A stretch of 22,878 nt of DNA from a virus: positions 1-22,878 of the IMG/VR virus record IMGVR_UViG_3300026097_000111. One strand, given 5' to 3'. Positions 10,682 to 18,469 of this stretch are shown here, one piece after another; within the stretch, counting starts at the first letter, position 1; every line of letters begins with the position of its first letter. Under the pieces are notes generated by a model. That model was not told the DNA's origin. It ran no database searches and was given only the letters and a program-made list of their open reading frames with translations. Position numbers and translations under genes: made by a program.

Positions 10682-13437
10682 CACACAAAATCTCCAGATC
10701 CAAGACGTACATAGCCGCCAAGAGGACCGTTCGCCCGCGTAAACCGACGGATAGCTTCAACAACAGCCTGCGGATCAGCAGAAGTAACCGTGACGTTGAC
10801 GTTGGTGGGAGCAGGGGCAACCTGACGTTCCCGTTCGGCACGCTGTGCTGCGGCCATCTCAGCGAACCTACGAGCCTCGTTCGCCGCCATCTGGGAGTTC
10901 ACCCCGACAGACGCCTGAATAATCCCAGCAGACTCGTTGATGCCCTTGGACATGCCCTCCATCATGTCCTGCCCGATGTTCTCGAACAGCTTGGATGGGG
11001 AGGAGATACCGAGGAAGTTTTTGGTCGCGTTCCAAGCGTTCCGGGCCGCGTCGACGAGGGAATCCTTCAGGGCGGACGCTTTGCTCTTAATTCCGTCAAC
11101 CATTCCGTCGATGATGGACTTGCCCCACGCTCGAAAACTGTCAACCTTTCCGGCGAACCAGACGGCAAGTTCCATGAAACGGTCGTTGAACCACCTGACC
11201 ACGTTGTTCTTGAACCAAGTGTCGAACTTGCGGATTCCTTGGAACACGAACTCTACGAGCGCTTCACCGATGTTCTCGAACTCGCGGTCCTGCGTGTTGA
11301 ACCAGTTTCGGAACCGGACGATGAAGATGGTGATTGCGGCGACGATTGCGGCGATGAGGAGGGCGGGCCAGCCGAAGATTGCGGTGATGAACCCTCCGAC
11401 GACCTTCAGGAGGGCTTTCGCGCCGACCTTCAGGAGTGCCATGATTGCCGTGCGAATCGTCGCTCCGGCGACCCCAGCGAACCGGAACGCCCACCGTCGA
11501 AACGCCCCACGGACGGAAATCAGGAGAGTCTGGAACAGCGGTCGGAGGGCGGTCGCTACTGACGCGAACGCGGTGCGGAACGCGGTGGCGATACCCGACA
11601 GGATGATCCGGCCGAGGGATGCGATACCGATAGCGACGAGCTGGATGGCGGTCCAGATGGCCTTCAGGAGCCCCTTGGCGAGGAACGGGACGAGACGGGT
11701 GAAGAACGCCCCTCCGAGACGCTTGAACCCGGCGAACAGGGGGCGGAGGAGGAACCGGATTGGCGCTCCGATGATGGGGATGCGGGACACGATCAGCGCT
11801 GCGAACAGGCCGTTCAGGAGGCTGTCGCTGAAGATGCTGCTGATGGTGCTGGTGCCTTGGTCGGCCTCGTTTCGGGCCGTGGCCGGGTCGCTGAACATGC
11901 CCTTGAAGAACCCGACGAGGAAGTCAACGGCAAACGCGCCGACCGTTATGCCGATAGCGCCCCAGTCCTGCGACTTGGCCCATTCGGCGAGCGGTTCCGT
12001 AATGTCCCCGGCGGCCTCGAAAGCGCTGCGGAACGTGTTGGCGATGAACTCGCCGAGCAGCCTTCCGGCCTCCTCTGGGTCGCCCTCGTCAAGCGCGGCG
12101 CGGAAGTCCGGCGCAAACTTGCGGAAACGCTCCACAAGCGCCTCCAGTTCGCCAAGGCCGATAGCGCCAAACTCTTGCAGGCTTTCCCGAAACTCGTTGA
12201 GCGGCTCACGCAGGTTTTCGTCGAAGAACGTCTTGAACTCCCCGAACTTCGTAATTGAACGGTTGACGAACTCCTCAACTTTGGGGATAGCGCGCTCGAC
12301 GAAATCCTCGATGGCGGGGAGCTGGCCTTGGAACCACTCGACAAACCGGCCGAGCGGCCCGGCGAGCGCCTCACCAATCGTGATGCCGATGTCGGCGAAA
12401 CCGGACTGAAGAATGTCGAGTTGCGCGGAGAACGACTGCAACTGCTTGTCGGCAACCTCGTCGGTAACGCCGCCCATCTCGCGCAGGGCGTCTTCGTACT
12501 CCCGAATCGCATCCCCACCGCCGAGGAGCTGTCGGATGTTGTTACCAACGGAACGGGTCAGTCCGAGCTGGTCGAGAGTGACGGCCTGCTGGGCGTCGGA
12601 CATCGGGCCGAGGAGGTCGGTGAACTCGTCCACCACGTCGGCCATGTTCCGAAGGTTCCCCTCCGAATCCAGAACATTAATGCCGAGCTTCTCGAAGTCG
12701 TCCTGATTCTTTCCGGCCGCACGGGTCACGTCTCGGAGGACGATGTTCAGCGCCTCACCGGCCGTCGCACCCTTGACACCCTGATCGGCGAAGAACGCAA
12801 GGACCGCCGCACCCTCCTCAACGTCCTTCCCGAGGACTCGGAGTGCGGCACCGGCCTTGTTCGTCAGCGCCTCAGAGAACTCCTCTGCCGTCGCGTTAGC
12901 GAGCGTGTTCGCGCCGATGAGCACGTCCGACACTCGCGCCATGTTCGCCATGTTCTCGGCGGTGTCGTCAACGGTCAGACCGAGAGCAGACTGCGCATCC
13001 GTCAGAAGGTCGGTGGCGCGGGCCATGTCGAACGCACCGGCCTGTGCGAACGCCGCAACCTGCGGGAGAGCCTGCAACGACTGTGTGGCATCCAAACCGG
13101 CAGAGGCGAGGAAGAAGAACGACTCTGCGGCCTGCTCGGCGGTGAACCGGGTCGACTTGGCAACGTCGCGGGCCGCCTGCTCCATGTCGGTCCGCATCGT
13201 GTCCGACATGTCGCCCATAATGGCGGTCGAACGGGTCATCGCGTCGTCAAACTTGGCGAACTCGCGGATGGAGAACCCTGCGATAGCACCCGCAGCCGAC
13301 GCGATTACCTTCGCAGCAGCCGCAGCCGCGCCAGCAAGAACACCAAACGCGCTCGCGCCAGTCTTCGTCGCCTTCTGAAGATCGCGGGAATCACCCGCAA
13401 TCATCACCTGAATGACGCTCGTCTTCCTACCCGCCAT
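10681..13437 (-). CDS. Tail tape measure protein
   Basis: A 918-residue tape measure, which spans the tail tube, sets its length and is threaded out at infection. The N-terminal region (about residues 30-400) is the TP901-type core, with Ala-rich helices and the family segments FDDAMTRSTAIMGD, AEQAAESFFFLASAGLDATQ and the phage-typical FADQGVKGATAGEAL. The middle (about residues 540-720) has several hydrophobic helices, including LLIAAIVAAITIFIV, that could be membrane-active. The C-terminal part has LGISSPSKLFENIGQDMMEGMSKGI, a standard tape-measure end motif. At about 1.5 angstrom per residue the tail would be near 138 nm (inference), implying a long flexible siphovirus tail. ATG at 13437 is preceded by GAGGTGA. 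Confidence 0.96.
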   Translation of the reverse strand: MAGRKTSVIQVMIAGDSRDLQKATKTGASAFGVLAGAAAAAAKVIASAAGAIAGFSIREFAKFDDAMTRSTAIMGDMSDTMRTDMEQAARDVAKSTRFTAEQAAESFFFLASAGLDATQSLQALPQVAAFAQAGAFDMARATDLLTDAQSALGLTVDDTAENMANMARVSDVLIGANTLANATAEEFSEALTNKAGAALRVLGKDVEEGAAVLAFFADQGVKGATAGEALNIVLRDVTRAAGKNQDDFEKLGINVLDSEGNLRNMADVVDEFTDLLGPMSDAQQAVTLDQLGLTRSVGNNIRQLLGGGDAIREYEDALREMGGVTDEVADKQLQSFSAQLDILQSGFADIGITIGEALAGPLGRFVEWFQGQLPAIEDFVERAIPKVEEFVNRSITKFGEFKTFFDENLREPLNEFRESLQEFGAIGLGELEALVERFRKFAPDFRAALDEGDPEEAGRLLGEFIANTFRSAFEAAGDITEPLAEWAKSQDWGAIGITVGAFAVDFLVGFFKGMFSDPATARNEADQGTSTISSIFSDSLLNGLFAALIVSRIPIIGAPIRFLLRPLFAGFKRLGGAFFTRLVPFLAKGLLKAIWTAIQLVAIGIASLGRIILSGIATAFRTAFASVATALRPLFQTLLISVRGAFRRWAFRFAGVAGATIRTAIMALLKVGAKALLKVVGGFITAIFGWPALLIAAIVAAITIFIVRFRNWFNTQDREFENIGEALVEFVFQGIRKFDTWFKNNVVRWFNDRFMELAVWFAGKVDSFRAWGKSIIDGMVDGIKSKASALKDSLVDAARNAWNATKNFLGISSPSKLFENIGQDMMEGMSKGINESAGIIQASVGVNSQMAANEARRFAEMAAAQRAERERQVAPAPTNVNVTVTSADPQAVVEAIRRFTRANGPLGGYVRLGSGDFV

Positions 13438-13445
13438 GCGTCACC

Positions 13446-13916
13446 TCAGAGTCTGTTCTGCCGCCGAATGTCGTCAATGTACCCAGCGAAGGCATTAGCA
13501 ACTTCCTCACGACGCTTGTCAAGCGCGTCGTAAAGGAACGGGTTAGGACGGATAGGGCCACCCTGCCAGCCCTTCGCCGGATCAGGCCGAGACGGCCAAC
13601 CGAAATGCACAGGCCCGGCATACGGGACGGCCTTACGGCCCGCACGGACATAACCGCCCCGCCGCTGCCCGGCAGAACGAATCGTGTTCGCCATGTTCCC
13701 CGAAGCGTGCGGAGGTGTGCGCCAGTACGGCGTCCCAGAGATAACAGACGTGGACCCGTGACGCGGAACAATCCGCTTCGCTTCACCCTCGACGATTTTC
13801 GCCGCTTCCAGATGAGCGCGCTTCAGCTCATCAACAGCATCGTCGCCCAAAGCCGTCAACTGCTTCTGAAACTGGCGCAGTCCGACGACGCGAACTCCCG
13901 GTTTACTTCTTCCCAC
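13446..13916 (-). CDS. HK97 gp10-like neck or tail-completion protein
   Basis: A 156-residue protein of the HK97 gp10 type. It has an opening beta strand and helix (VRVVGLRQFQKQLTALGDDAVDELKRAHLEAAKIVEGEAKRIVP), a Gly/Arg-rich central part (SAGQRRGGYVRAGRKAVPYAGPVHFG) and a PNPFLYDALD helix near the C-terminus. Members usually act in the neck or as tail completion proteins and are usually encoded before the major tail protein. Here the gene lies between the tail chaperones and the tape measure. The GTG at 13916 overlaps the chaperone gene by 14 nt; no strong ribosome binding site is seen, so coupling is likely. The overlapping frame 13427-13786 is Arg-rich and not protein-like. Confidence 0.82.
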   Translation of the reverse strand: MGRSKPGVRVVGLRQFQKQLTALGDDAVDELKRAHLEAAKIVEGEAKRIVPRHGSTSVISGTPYWRTPPHASGNMANTIRSAGQRRGGYVRAGRKAVPYAGPVHFGWPSRPDPAKGWQGGPIRPNPFLYDALDKRREEVANAFAGYIDDIRRQNRL

Positions 13917-14040
13917 GGCGCGCCTGCTTATCCCGCTCGTGCAGGACCGCCAGCATCGCCTTCAGCATGTGACTGTCCTCCATGATGAACTGTGGTGGGA
14001 TGCCCGTCTCAACAGCGACGGACGCCACCAGCATCGTCAT
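13903..14040 (-). CDS. Second tail assembly chaperone ORF (frameshift partner)
   Basis: A 45-residue frame starting MTMLVASVAVETGI, with ATG 14040 overlapping the TGA of the preceding chaperone (ATGA), and ending RGKK at 13903. It contains a helix (DSHMLKAMLAVLHERDKQ) like the C-terminal extension (T part) of G-T chaperones. It may be made alone from its ATG, or as the tail of a fusion after a -1 shift at the CCCTTTG site upstream, since the -1 frame is open through that site. The product would assist tape measure and tube assembly. It has no independent ribosome binding site of note, which favours coupling or frameshifting. Confidence 0.72.
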   Translation of the reverse strand: MTMLVASVAVETGIPPQFIMEDSHMLKAMLAVLHERDKQARRGKK

Positions 14041-14297
14041 GGAGTCTCGGACAAAGGGAGTTCGCCACCCTCAATAATCTGAACATCCCGAACCGTGTCC
14101 AGCCAAGCGTCAAAGCCCTTCTTCGACCCGGACGCCTTCCAAGCCAGCCAGTAGATGTGCTCCGCCTTCTGGTCGGTCTGGAAAGCCCGCCCGAGGCCAG
14201 TCTGGAACTCGCGCTCAAACTGGACAACGACACGGGGGGTAACGGGGTACTCCCCCTCGCCATCAGTCGTCTCAACGCGCAGGGTGACAGCAAACAT
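14037..14297 (-). CDS. Tail assembly chaperone
   Basis: An 86-residue protein between the major tail protein and the tape measure, the standard location of the tail assembly chaperone (lambda G-like). It begins with a beta segment (FAVTLRVETTDGEGEYPVTPRVVVQFEREF) and continues with the IYWLAWKASGSKKGFDAWLD helix region seen in actinophage chaperones. It is acidic overall and ends with a disordered tail. It starts at ATG 14297 with AGGAG 8 nt upstream. Near the 3' end is a CCCTTTG heptamer, and its stop overlaps the ATG of the second ORF, so both an ordinary product and a frameshifted long form are expected. Confidence 0.85.
   Translation of the reverse strand: MFAVTLRVETTDGEGEYPVTPRVVVQFEREFQTGLGRAFQTDQKAEHIYWLAWKASGSKKGFDAWLDTVRDVQIIEGGELPLSETP
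14052..14058 (-). promoter_or_regulatory. Candidate -1 ribosomal slippery heptamer (CCCTTTG)
   Basis: Read on the minus strand in the chaperone frame this is C CCT TTG, fitting the X XXY YYZ pattern with codons CCT (14057-14055) and TTG (14054-14052) in the zero frame. It is six codons before the stop counting the stop. The -1 frame continues open (P F V R D S M T) straight into the 45-residue ORF. Programmed -1 shifting here would create a G-GT-like fusion, as in lambda. Confidence 0.65.
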
Positions 14298-14325
14298 GTC
14301 CTTGACTCCTATTCAGTTAGAGATT

Positions 14326-14730
14326 TCAGGCGGTACCACGGGTGAGAACGCCGTCGACCGGCCAAGTGACCGACTTCGTGGCGAGCTCGCCGACGCCGCC
14401 GCCCCAACCCCACTCAGTCACGAGGACCGAGCCGGTGTAGTGCGGGTTCGCGGTGCCGACAGCAGAACCCTTCGGGCCGATGACGATGGCGGCGGTGCCA
14501 CCAACGAGCGGCGCGACGGTCGCGTCAATCTCGGCCGGGTCGAAGTTCTGGTGGAAGTCCAGAGCAACCGACTGGTCACGGAGGCCGCCGACACGAGTAC
14601 GCCCGGTCTGACCGAACGCCGTCGTCTCGATCTCCTCGGCCTCGTCGTTGAACTCAATCGACGCGATGTAGTCCGAGAAGTCCTCGCCCGCGATGCTGAT
14701 GTAAGCGTCCGTAAGAACGGTGCGTGCCAT
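14326..14730 (-). CDS. Major tail protein
   Basis: A 134-residue protein with the compact fold and sequence of a siphovirus tail tube subunit: MARTVLTDAYISIAG...DFSDYIASIEFN (first strands), EIETTAFGQTGRTRVGGLRDQSVALDFHQ (central region) and a C-terminal strand EWGWGGGVGELATKSVTWPV. These are typical of actinophage tail tube proteins, here without an added Ig-like domain. It should polymerise as hexameric rings around the tape measure. ATG 14730 shares one base with the stop of the preceding gene (TAATG). A 28-nt gap follows before the chaperone, the longest in this part of the operon, consistent with independent translation of the chaperone. Confidence 0.92.
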   Translation of the reverse strand: MARTVLTDAYISIAGEDFSDYIASIEFNDEAEEIETTAFGQTGRTRVGGLRDQSVALDFHQNFDPAEIDATVAPLVGGTAAIVIGPKGSAVGTANPHYTGSVLVTEWGWGGGVGELATKSVTWPVDGVLTRGTA

Positions 14731-14945
14731 TATTCCTGCTCCTCCGGCTGGTCAGCCGAGTCATCCTCTAGCGCCGGGACAGGTTCCGGCTCTTGAACCT
14801 TCTTGGTCGTCTTTTTCGGTGCGTCTTCCACCGGAACAACCTTGCCTCCGGCGAGAAGCACGCTCATGTTACCACCGAGGTCTTCGGCGGTCACAAGCGA
14901 ACCTTCAGGGAACGCCATCCGCTTAGAAACAACACGGTACATCAT
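14730..14945 (-). CDS. Small acidic protein between tail terminator and major tail protein
   Basis: A 71-residue protein with a short N-terminal beta portion (MMYRVVSKRMAFPEGSLVTAED, then a GGNMSVLLAGGKVVPV strand) and an unstructured acidic tail with a Lys cluster (PKKTTKK) and a Glu/Pro/Asp-rich end. It begins at one of two adjacent ATG codons overlapping the upstream TGA (14942-14945), and its TAA overlaps the major tail protein start. Small proteins of similar size and position occur in related actinophages, without a known job. A connector or chaperone for the tail tube is possible. Confidence 0.75.
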   Translation of the reverse strand: MMYRVVSKRMAFPEGSLVTAEDLGGNMSVLLAGGKVVPVEDAPKKTTKKVQEPEPVPALEDDSADQPEEQE

Positions 14946-15340
14946 GCGACTACCTCCACCTCGAACTCGACACCAAGATACACCACGTCCCCGACGCTGA
15001 CCTGACCGTAGTTTCGCATCTCTGTCACGCGGGCCGTGTTCGCCACACCCCCGAGGGTCCGGTCGGCCTCGATAGCCGCCTTCACCGAACCGGCCCCGAC
15101 GATGTAAGTGTCGATGTTCCTCTGGGCCGCCCGATCATCCGCACGGCCAACCAGCAGCGAAATCAGGAAGAAAAAGGTGTCTGCGCCACGGTTCGCGTTC
15201 AGGTCGTAGTCCACCCGCTCCGGCAGAACCATCGCTACCGGCGGGCGGGGCGCGTCAAGAAACGTCGCGGACACGCGAAGGTTCGGGACAGTTTCAAGCC
15301 GCTCTGCGATGCCGTCTCGCAGGTCCGCGATGGAACTCAT
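14942..15340 (-). CDS. Tail terminator-like protein
   Basis: A 132-residue protein with the family features of phage tail terminators: an N-terminal helix (LRDGIAERLETVPNLRV), a central beta strand block with FFFLISLLVG, a helix IDTYIVGAGSVKAAIEADRTLGGVA, and a C-terminal strand block ending VVYLGVEFEVEVVA. The terminator caps the tube and joins the tail to the head. Its placement between the connector and the major tail protein supports this. The ATG at 15340 overlaps the connector stop (ATGA). A minor neck or head-tail stopper protein is the alternative; a separate gp7-like stopper is not visible. Confidence 0.78.
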   Translation of the reverse strand: MSSIADLRDGIAERLETVPNLRVSATFLDAPRPPVAMVLPERVDYDLNANRGADTFFFLISLLVGRADDRAAQRNIDTYIVGAGSVKAAIEADRTLGGVANTARVTEMRNYGQVSVGDVVYLGVEFEVEVVA

Positions 15341-15936
15341 AAGTAGCGAATCTTCCGATACGGCTGAAGCAGCAGCTCCACATCCGGGTCCGCAAACCGA
15401 GACACCCGCATAGCCCCCATGTCACCAAACCCTGCCACTCCCAGCGGCGAGTCAAGACGGGTGAACAGGCGGGACGCCTGAAGAATGGTCGCCTCGTGAA
15501 CAGCCTCGGGAATGTCCGGCCATCCGTAACGGGCGTACACGCGGACGGTGGCCTGACCGCGCCACGTCGGCCAGTATCCGTCCTCAAACGGCTTCACCCG
15601 GTAGTACGGCAGGGCGATGCCGTACGTCGTCTCGTTGACCGGCTCCGCCTGCCAGTCAATGTCCCGCAGCGTCTCCGCGAACGTCCGGTCAAGGTCATCG
15701 TCAACGCGAATCTCGGTGATTTCCACCGCGTCGTCGATGAACAGGGTTTCAAACGTGCCGGTCGGGATGTAGTCCCGGTAGGTGACGGCTGTGCCTGCGG
15801 CCTCGAACGAACGGTCGCACCATCCGTCCACCCACGCCGACGCGGACGTGAGAGCGGTGTTCAGCAGCGTGTCGTCCACGTTGTCGCTGATGCGGAGAGC
15901 AGCCTTCAGCTCTGCCACGGTCGCATAGTTAGCCAT
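15337..15936 (-). CDS. Head-tail connector (gp6/Ad1-like)
   Basis: A 199-residue protein of the phage gp6-like/SPP1 gp15-like connector class that rings the portal. The N-terminal helix set MANYATVAELKAALRISDNVDDTLLNTALTSASAWVDGWCDRSF is the hallmark: small helices with a V-E-L-K-A opening and a D-D-x-L-L...A-x-x-W-x-D-x-x-C pattern. The middle has beta strands and the C-terminal third a helix EAVHEATILQASRLFTRLDSPLG before an ADPDVELLLQPYRK end. GGAGG lies 6 nt before the ATG. The gap of 24 nt to the preceding methyltransferase-like gene marks the return to the usual head-neck order after the accessory cassette. Confidence 0.9.
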   Translation of the reverse strand: MANYATVAELKAALRISDNVDDTLLNTALTSASAWVDGWCDRSFEAAGTAVTYRDYIPTGTFETLFIDDAVEITEIRVDDDLDRTFAETLRDIDWQAEPVNETTYGIALPYYRVKPFEDGYWPTWRGQATVRVYARYGWPDIPEAVHEATILQASRLFTRLDSPLGVAGFGDMGAMRVSRFADPDVELLLQPYRKIRYL

Positions 15937-15960
15937 CAGGAACCTCCGGGCCGGAGCAGT

Positions 15961-16563
15961 CTACAGCCTCGCTGCTGAGATACGACCTGCGTAAATAATC
16001 TGCGCCTTCGGGAAGAAGTCGCGGAGAATGTCCCCACCGCCGGGGAAGTCCTCCACGACGTACACGCCGCCGGGGTTCATCAGCGGGGCGACCAGCCGGA
16101 CCGTGTTCGTAATCGCATCCCGCGTGTGCGGCCCGTCATCCACGAACAGGTCAATTCCCGGCAGGTCGGCAAGGAAGTCCGTGTCGTCGCCGTAGGCGTC
16201 CCACTCGTGCAGGATCGGCTGGTTGTAGGTGAACGCGCCCCGTGACACGAGAGCGGGACGGTTCTCCTTGAACCGCTCAAAATCAAGGTCTAGGCCGACG
16301 ACGATCGCCTCGGGGTACAGGTGGCACCAGAGTGCAAGCGACGCGCCACGGAAAACGCCCAACTCCACGACGAGCTGCGGGTTCAGGTCTTTCAGCAGCG
16401 CAGAGTAGACGTGGGCGTAGTTGTTCCGGTCGGCCGCCATCTTGTCGCCACCGAGGTTCCACGGCGCATGAGGGTTCCTGTCCTTCGGAGAGAAAACTCC
16501 CCGGCCCTTCTCCACGGCAGGAGAGAACTGCGCTTCGAGCGCAATCAGGCGTTCAGCGTCCAT
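15961..16563 (-). CDS. CmcI/class I SAM-dependent methyltransferase-like protein
   Basis: A 200-residue protein with a class I methyltransferase core resembling CmcI (cephalosporin hydroxylase family) and related sugar or natural product methyltransferases. The SAM-binding loop is VVELGVFRGASL (about residues 63-74), followed by an acidic VVGLDLD strand, then LFVDDGPHT and GGVYVVEDF, the DDGxH and VVED pairs typical of the family. It likely modifies a sugar or hydroxyl group. ATG at 16563, with AAAGG about 8 nt upstream, overlaps the second glycosyltransferase by 19 nt; an extension to 16638 is Arg-rich and improbable. It completes a cassette with two glycosyltransferases, so methylation of a glycan is plausible but inferred. 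Confidence 0.83.
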   Translation of the reverse strand: MDAERLIALEAQFSPAVEKGRGVFSPKDRNPHAPWNLGGDKMAADRNNYAHVYSALLKDLNPQLVVELGVFRGASLALWCHLYPEAIVVGLDLDFERFKENRPALVSRGAFTYNQPILHEWDAYGDDTDFLADLPGIDLFVDDGPHTRDAITNTVRLVAPLMNPGGVYVVEDFPGGGDILRDFFPKAQIIYAGRISAARL

Positions 16564-17315
16564 TCCCAAAACCTTTCGCCAGCGCCAGACACGAACTCGG
16601 CAACCTCGTCGGGAGTGTCGCCCGGAACCCTGCCACACAGCTCGTTTGTGACAATCTCACAGCCCGCAATCTGCGCCTCGATCACGGTACGGGGACACGG
16701 GTCGATGATGTTCTTCGGCAGGTGAACGAAATACTTGGCGGTCGCCATCTCTGCCAGCACCGTCTCACGGTCCGCGTCAGTCACCGCACGGAACGGAATG
16801 CCGTTCTCCTCGGCCCACTTGCGCGCCCCGTCAGGGTTCTTATGCCAAATGTTCCGGCCCGCCCACAACGCCACGTTCTCCTTCACGCCGTCTCGTGGGA
16901 TGGCGGACACGTCCATCGGGGCAGGGCAAATCTGGTAGGGCAGGTCGAACCATGTGTGCCAGCGTGCGCACTCGTGGGACGGCCACACCATCAGCCGGGC
17001 GGCACGGAACAGTTCCATCCGCCACGACTGCTGCGGCGACCGGACCCACACGACCGGACGGTACGGCAGCAGCGCCGTCTGCATCGCCGGATTCAGATGC
17101 TCCGTCGCGCCGACAACAATCAGGTCGTACTCGTCAAGGTCCGGCAGGGCCAGCGGAAGATGATGCCGAACAACCTCCACACCCTCCGGAGCCTGCGCAA
17201 GCATCTCCTCCGTCGACATCTCCGCGCCACCGGCGTACAGGCCCGGAAGCAGACCCGTGCGCTTCGGCTGCGGCTCAAACGCGGCGAACTGATGGGAAAG
17301 CCAAAGAAGCCTCAT
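16545..17315 (-). CDS. Glycosyltransferase, GT-B type (second of pair)
   Basis: A 256-residue protein with a GT-B-like layout: an N-terminal Rossmann half opening MRLLWLSHQFAAF, a linker LWAGRNIWHKNPDGARKWAEE, and a C-terminal half with NIIDPCPRTVIEAQIAGCEIVTNEL, the E-x7-E-like nucleotide-sugar binding signature of GT4-like enzymes. It is shorter than the usual 350-400 residues, so domains are compact. ATG at 17315 overlaps the stop of the first glycosyltransferase (ATGA). A longer form from 17342 is unlikely. The donor and acceptor are unknown; DNA, capsid protein or tail protein are all possible, with virion proteins favoured by the location. Confidence 0.82.
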   Translation of the reverse strand: MRLLWLSHQFAAFEPQPKRTGLLPGLYAGGAEMSTEEMLAQAPEGVEVVRHHLPLALPDLDEYDLIVVGATEHLNPAMQTALLPYRPVVWVRSPQQSWRMELFRAARLMVWPSHECARWHTWFDLPYQICPAPMDVSAIPRDGVKENVALWAGRNIWHKNPDGARKWAEENGIPFRAVTDADRETVLAEMATAKYFVHLPKNIIDPCPRTVIEAQIAGCEIVTNELCGRVPGDTPDEVAEFVSGAGERFWEWTLNA

Positions 17316-18454
17316 GCCGCACCGTCCAGCAGCGGCACCCAACCCTCGTCAAACACCCGGTCCGCGTCATACTGCTTCGCAAACTCCACAGCCTGCTCCG
17401 AAACCTTGTACGGACCACGCTCGTACGCCTTCTCCAACGCCTCCACAATAGACGGAACCAGCGGCGTCGAGAACCACTCCAACTGCGTCGGATTCCATTG
17501 CGGCTGAACCTGCGCAATCCACCCGTCGCCGACCAGCTCCGGCTGCGCCGAAAAGTTCGACACAATCACCGGCGTGCCGCACGCCTGCGCCTCCAACACC
17601 GGCAGGCCAAACCCCTCTCCCGCCGAGGCGGACAGGAGCACGTCGGACCGCGAGTAGATGGCGGCCATCGTGTCATCGTCCACACCCATACGGTGCTCGT
17701 ACTGGTCGACAACCCGAATCTTGTCCTGCGAAATGCCACAAGCCTTGATCAGCGCGCCAAGGTCGATGCCATGCCCCGAACCTGTTAGGTCCGTGTGCAG
17801 GTAGAGAACCACATCGTCCTTGTCACGAGCGAAGATGGAGAACGCGAGCAGGTTCTCGCCCCATTGCTTGCGAGACGGGAGAACCCCCTTATTGGCCTGC
17901 GGCATGGTGACGACAAACTTGCCGGGCCACGGGTCAGTCTTGAACTCCGAAGGCTTCCAATGCTTCTCCAAAGCGTGCGGGATGTAAACGTGATGGATGC
18001 CCTTCGCCGACATCGCCGTCGAACCGTGCTTCGACATGGCAATCGGCGTCACGTTCGGCTTCACCAGCCACTTCTCAACGGCCGGAGGCACACCGTTATG
18101 GTCGATAGGCACCCACGACCAAATCGTGTCGATGTCGTCTAGACGCGGGTTCGCCAGCACCCACACGTCACACAGCGTCGCAAGAACAAGCGGAGAGTCG
18201 TCCTGAATCTGCACGTCCCGATAGTGGGACATGATCACGTCCTGCGACCACGAATCGTACCCCTGCGGGTAGACCGGGATTCCGTGCCACTTGCCAATCC
18301 TGTTCAGATGGCCGAAGTTCGCATGAACAGATGTCGAATGGCCGCGCCGCTTCAGACGCCGCAACACCTGAGCAGACTGGGTTCCGTATCCGGTACCCAT
18401 CTCAGGATGGTTAGAGAACCAATGAACTCGGGGACTACGCGCAGGCTTTCCCAC
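17312..18454 (-). CDS. Glycosyltransferase, GT4-like (first of pair)
   Basis: A 380-residue GT-B glycosyltransferase. The N-terminal domain opens with VHWFSNHPEMGTGYGTQSAQVLRRLKRRGH, a typical sugar-acceptor domain start with the GTGYG loop. The C-terminal domain carries SASAGEGFGLPVLEAQACGTPVIVSN (about residues 280-305), the GT4 signature with EGFGLPVLEA as the donor-binding E-x7-E motif. No membrane segment is seen, so it acts in the cytoplasm. It begins with GTG at 18454, 87 nt after the major capsid gene, with a weak GAGAAG upstream and a strong hairpin between. It starts a three-gene cassette inserted between capsid and connector genes. Capsid glycosylation is attractive but unproven. 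Confidence 0.9.
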   Translation of the reverse strand: MGKPARSPRVHWFSNHPEMGTGYGTQSAQVLRRLKRRGHSTSVHANFGHLNRIGKWHGIPVYPQGYDSWSQDVIMSHYRDVQIQDDSPLVLATLCDVWVLANPRLDDIDTIWSWVPIDHNGVPPAVEKWLVKPNVTPIAMSKHGSTAMSAKGIHHVYIPHALEKHWKPSEFKTDPWPGKFVVTMPQANKGVLPSRKQWGENLLAFSIFARDKDDVVLYLHTDLTGSGHGIDLGALIKACGISQDKIRVVDQYEHRMGVDDDTMAAIYSRSDVLLSASAGEGFGLPVLEAQACGTPVIVSNFSAQPELVGDGWIAQVQPQWNPTQLEWFSTPLVPSIVEALEKAYERGPYKVSEQAVEFAKQYDADRVFDEGWVPLLDGAA

Positions 18455-18469
18455 TTGCTTCTCACTTGT

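Noticed and set aside
10937-12409. Plus-strand open frame of 490 codons opposite the tape measure
   Set aside because: The tape measure on the minus strand has clear motifs and a ribosome binding site; the opposite frame is Arg/Ser/Pro-rich and without motifs.
13427-13786. Alternative minus-strand frame overlapping the gp10-like gene
   Set aside because: It is Arg-rich with no domain and competes with a recognisable gp10-family protein.
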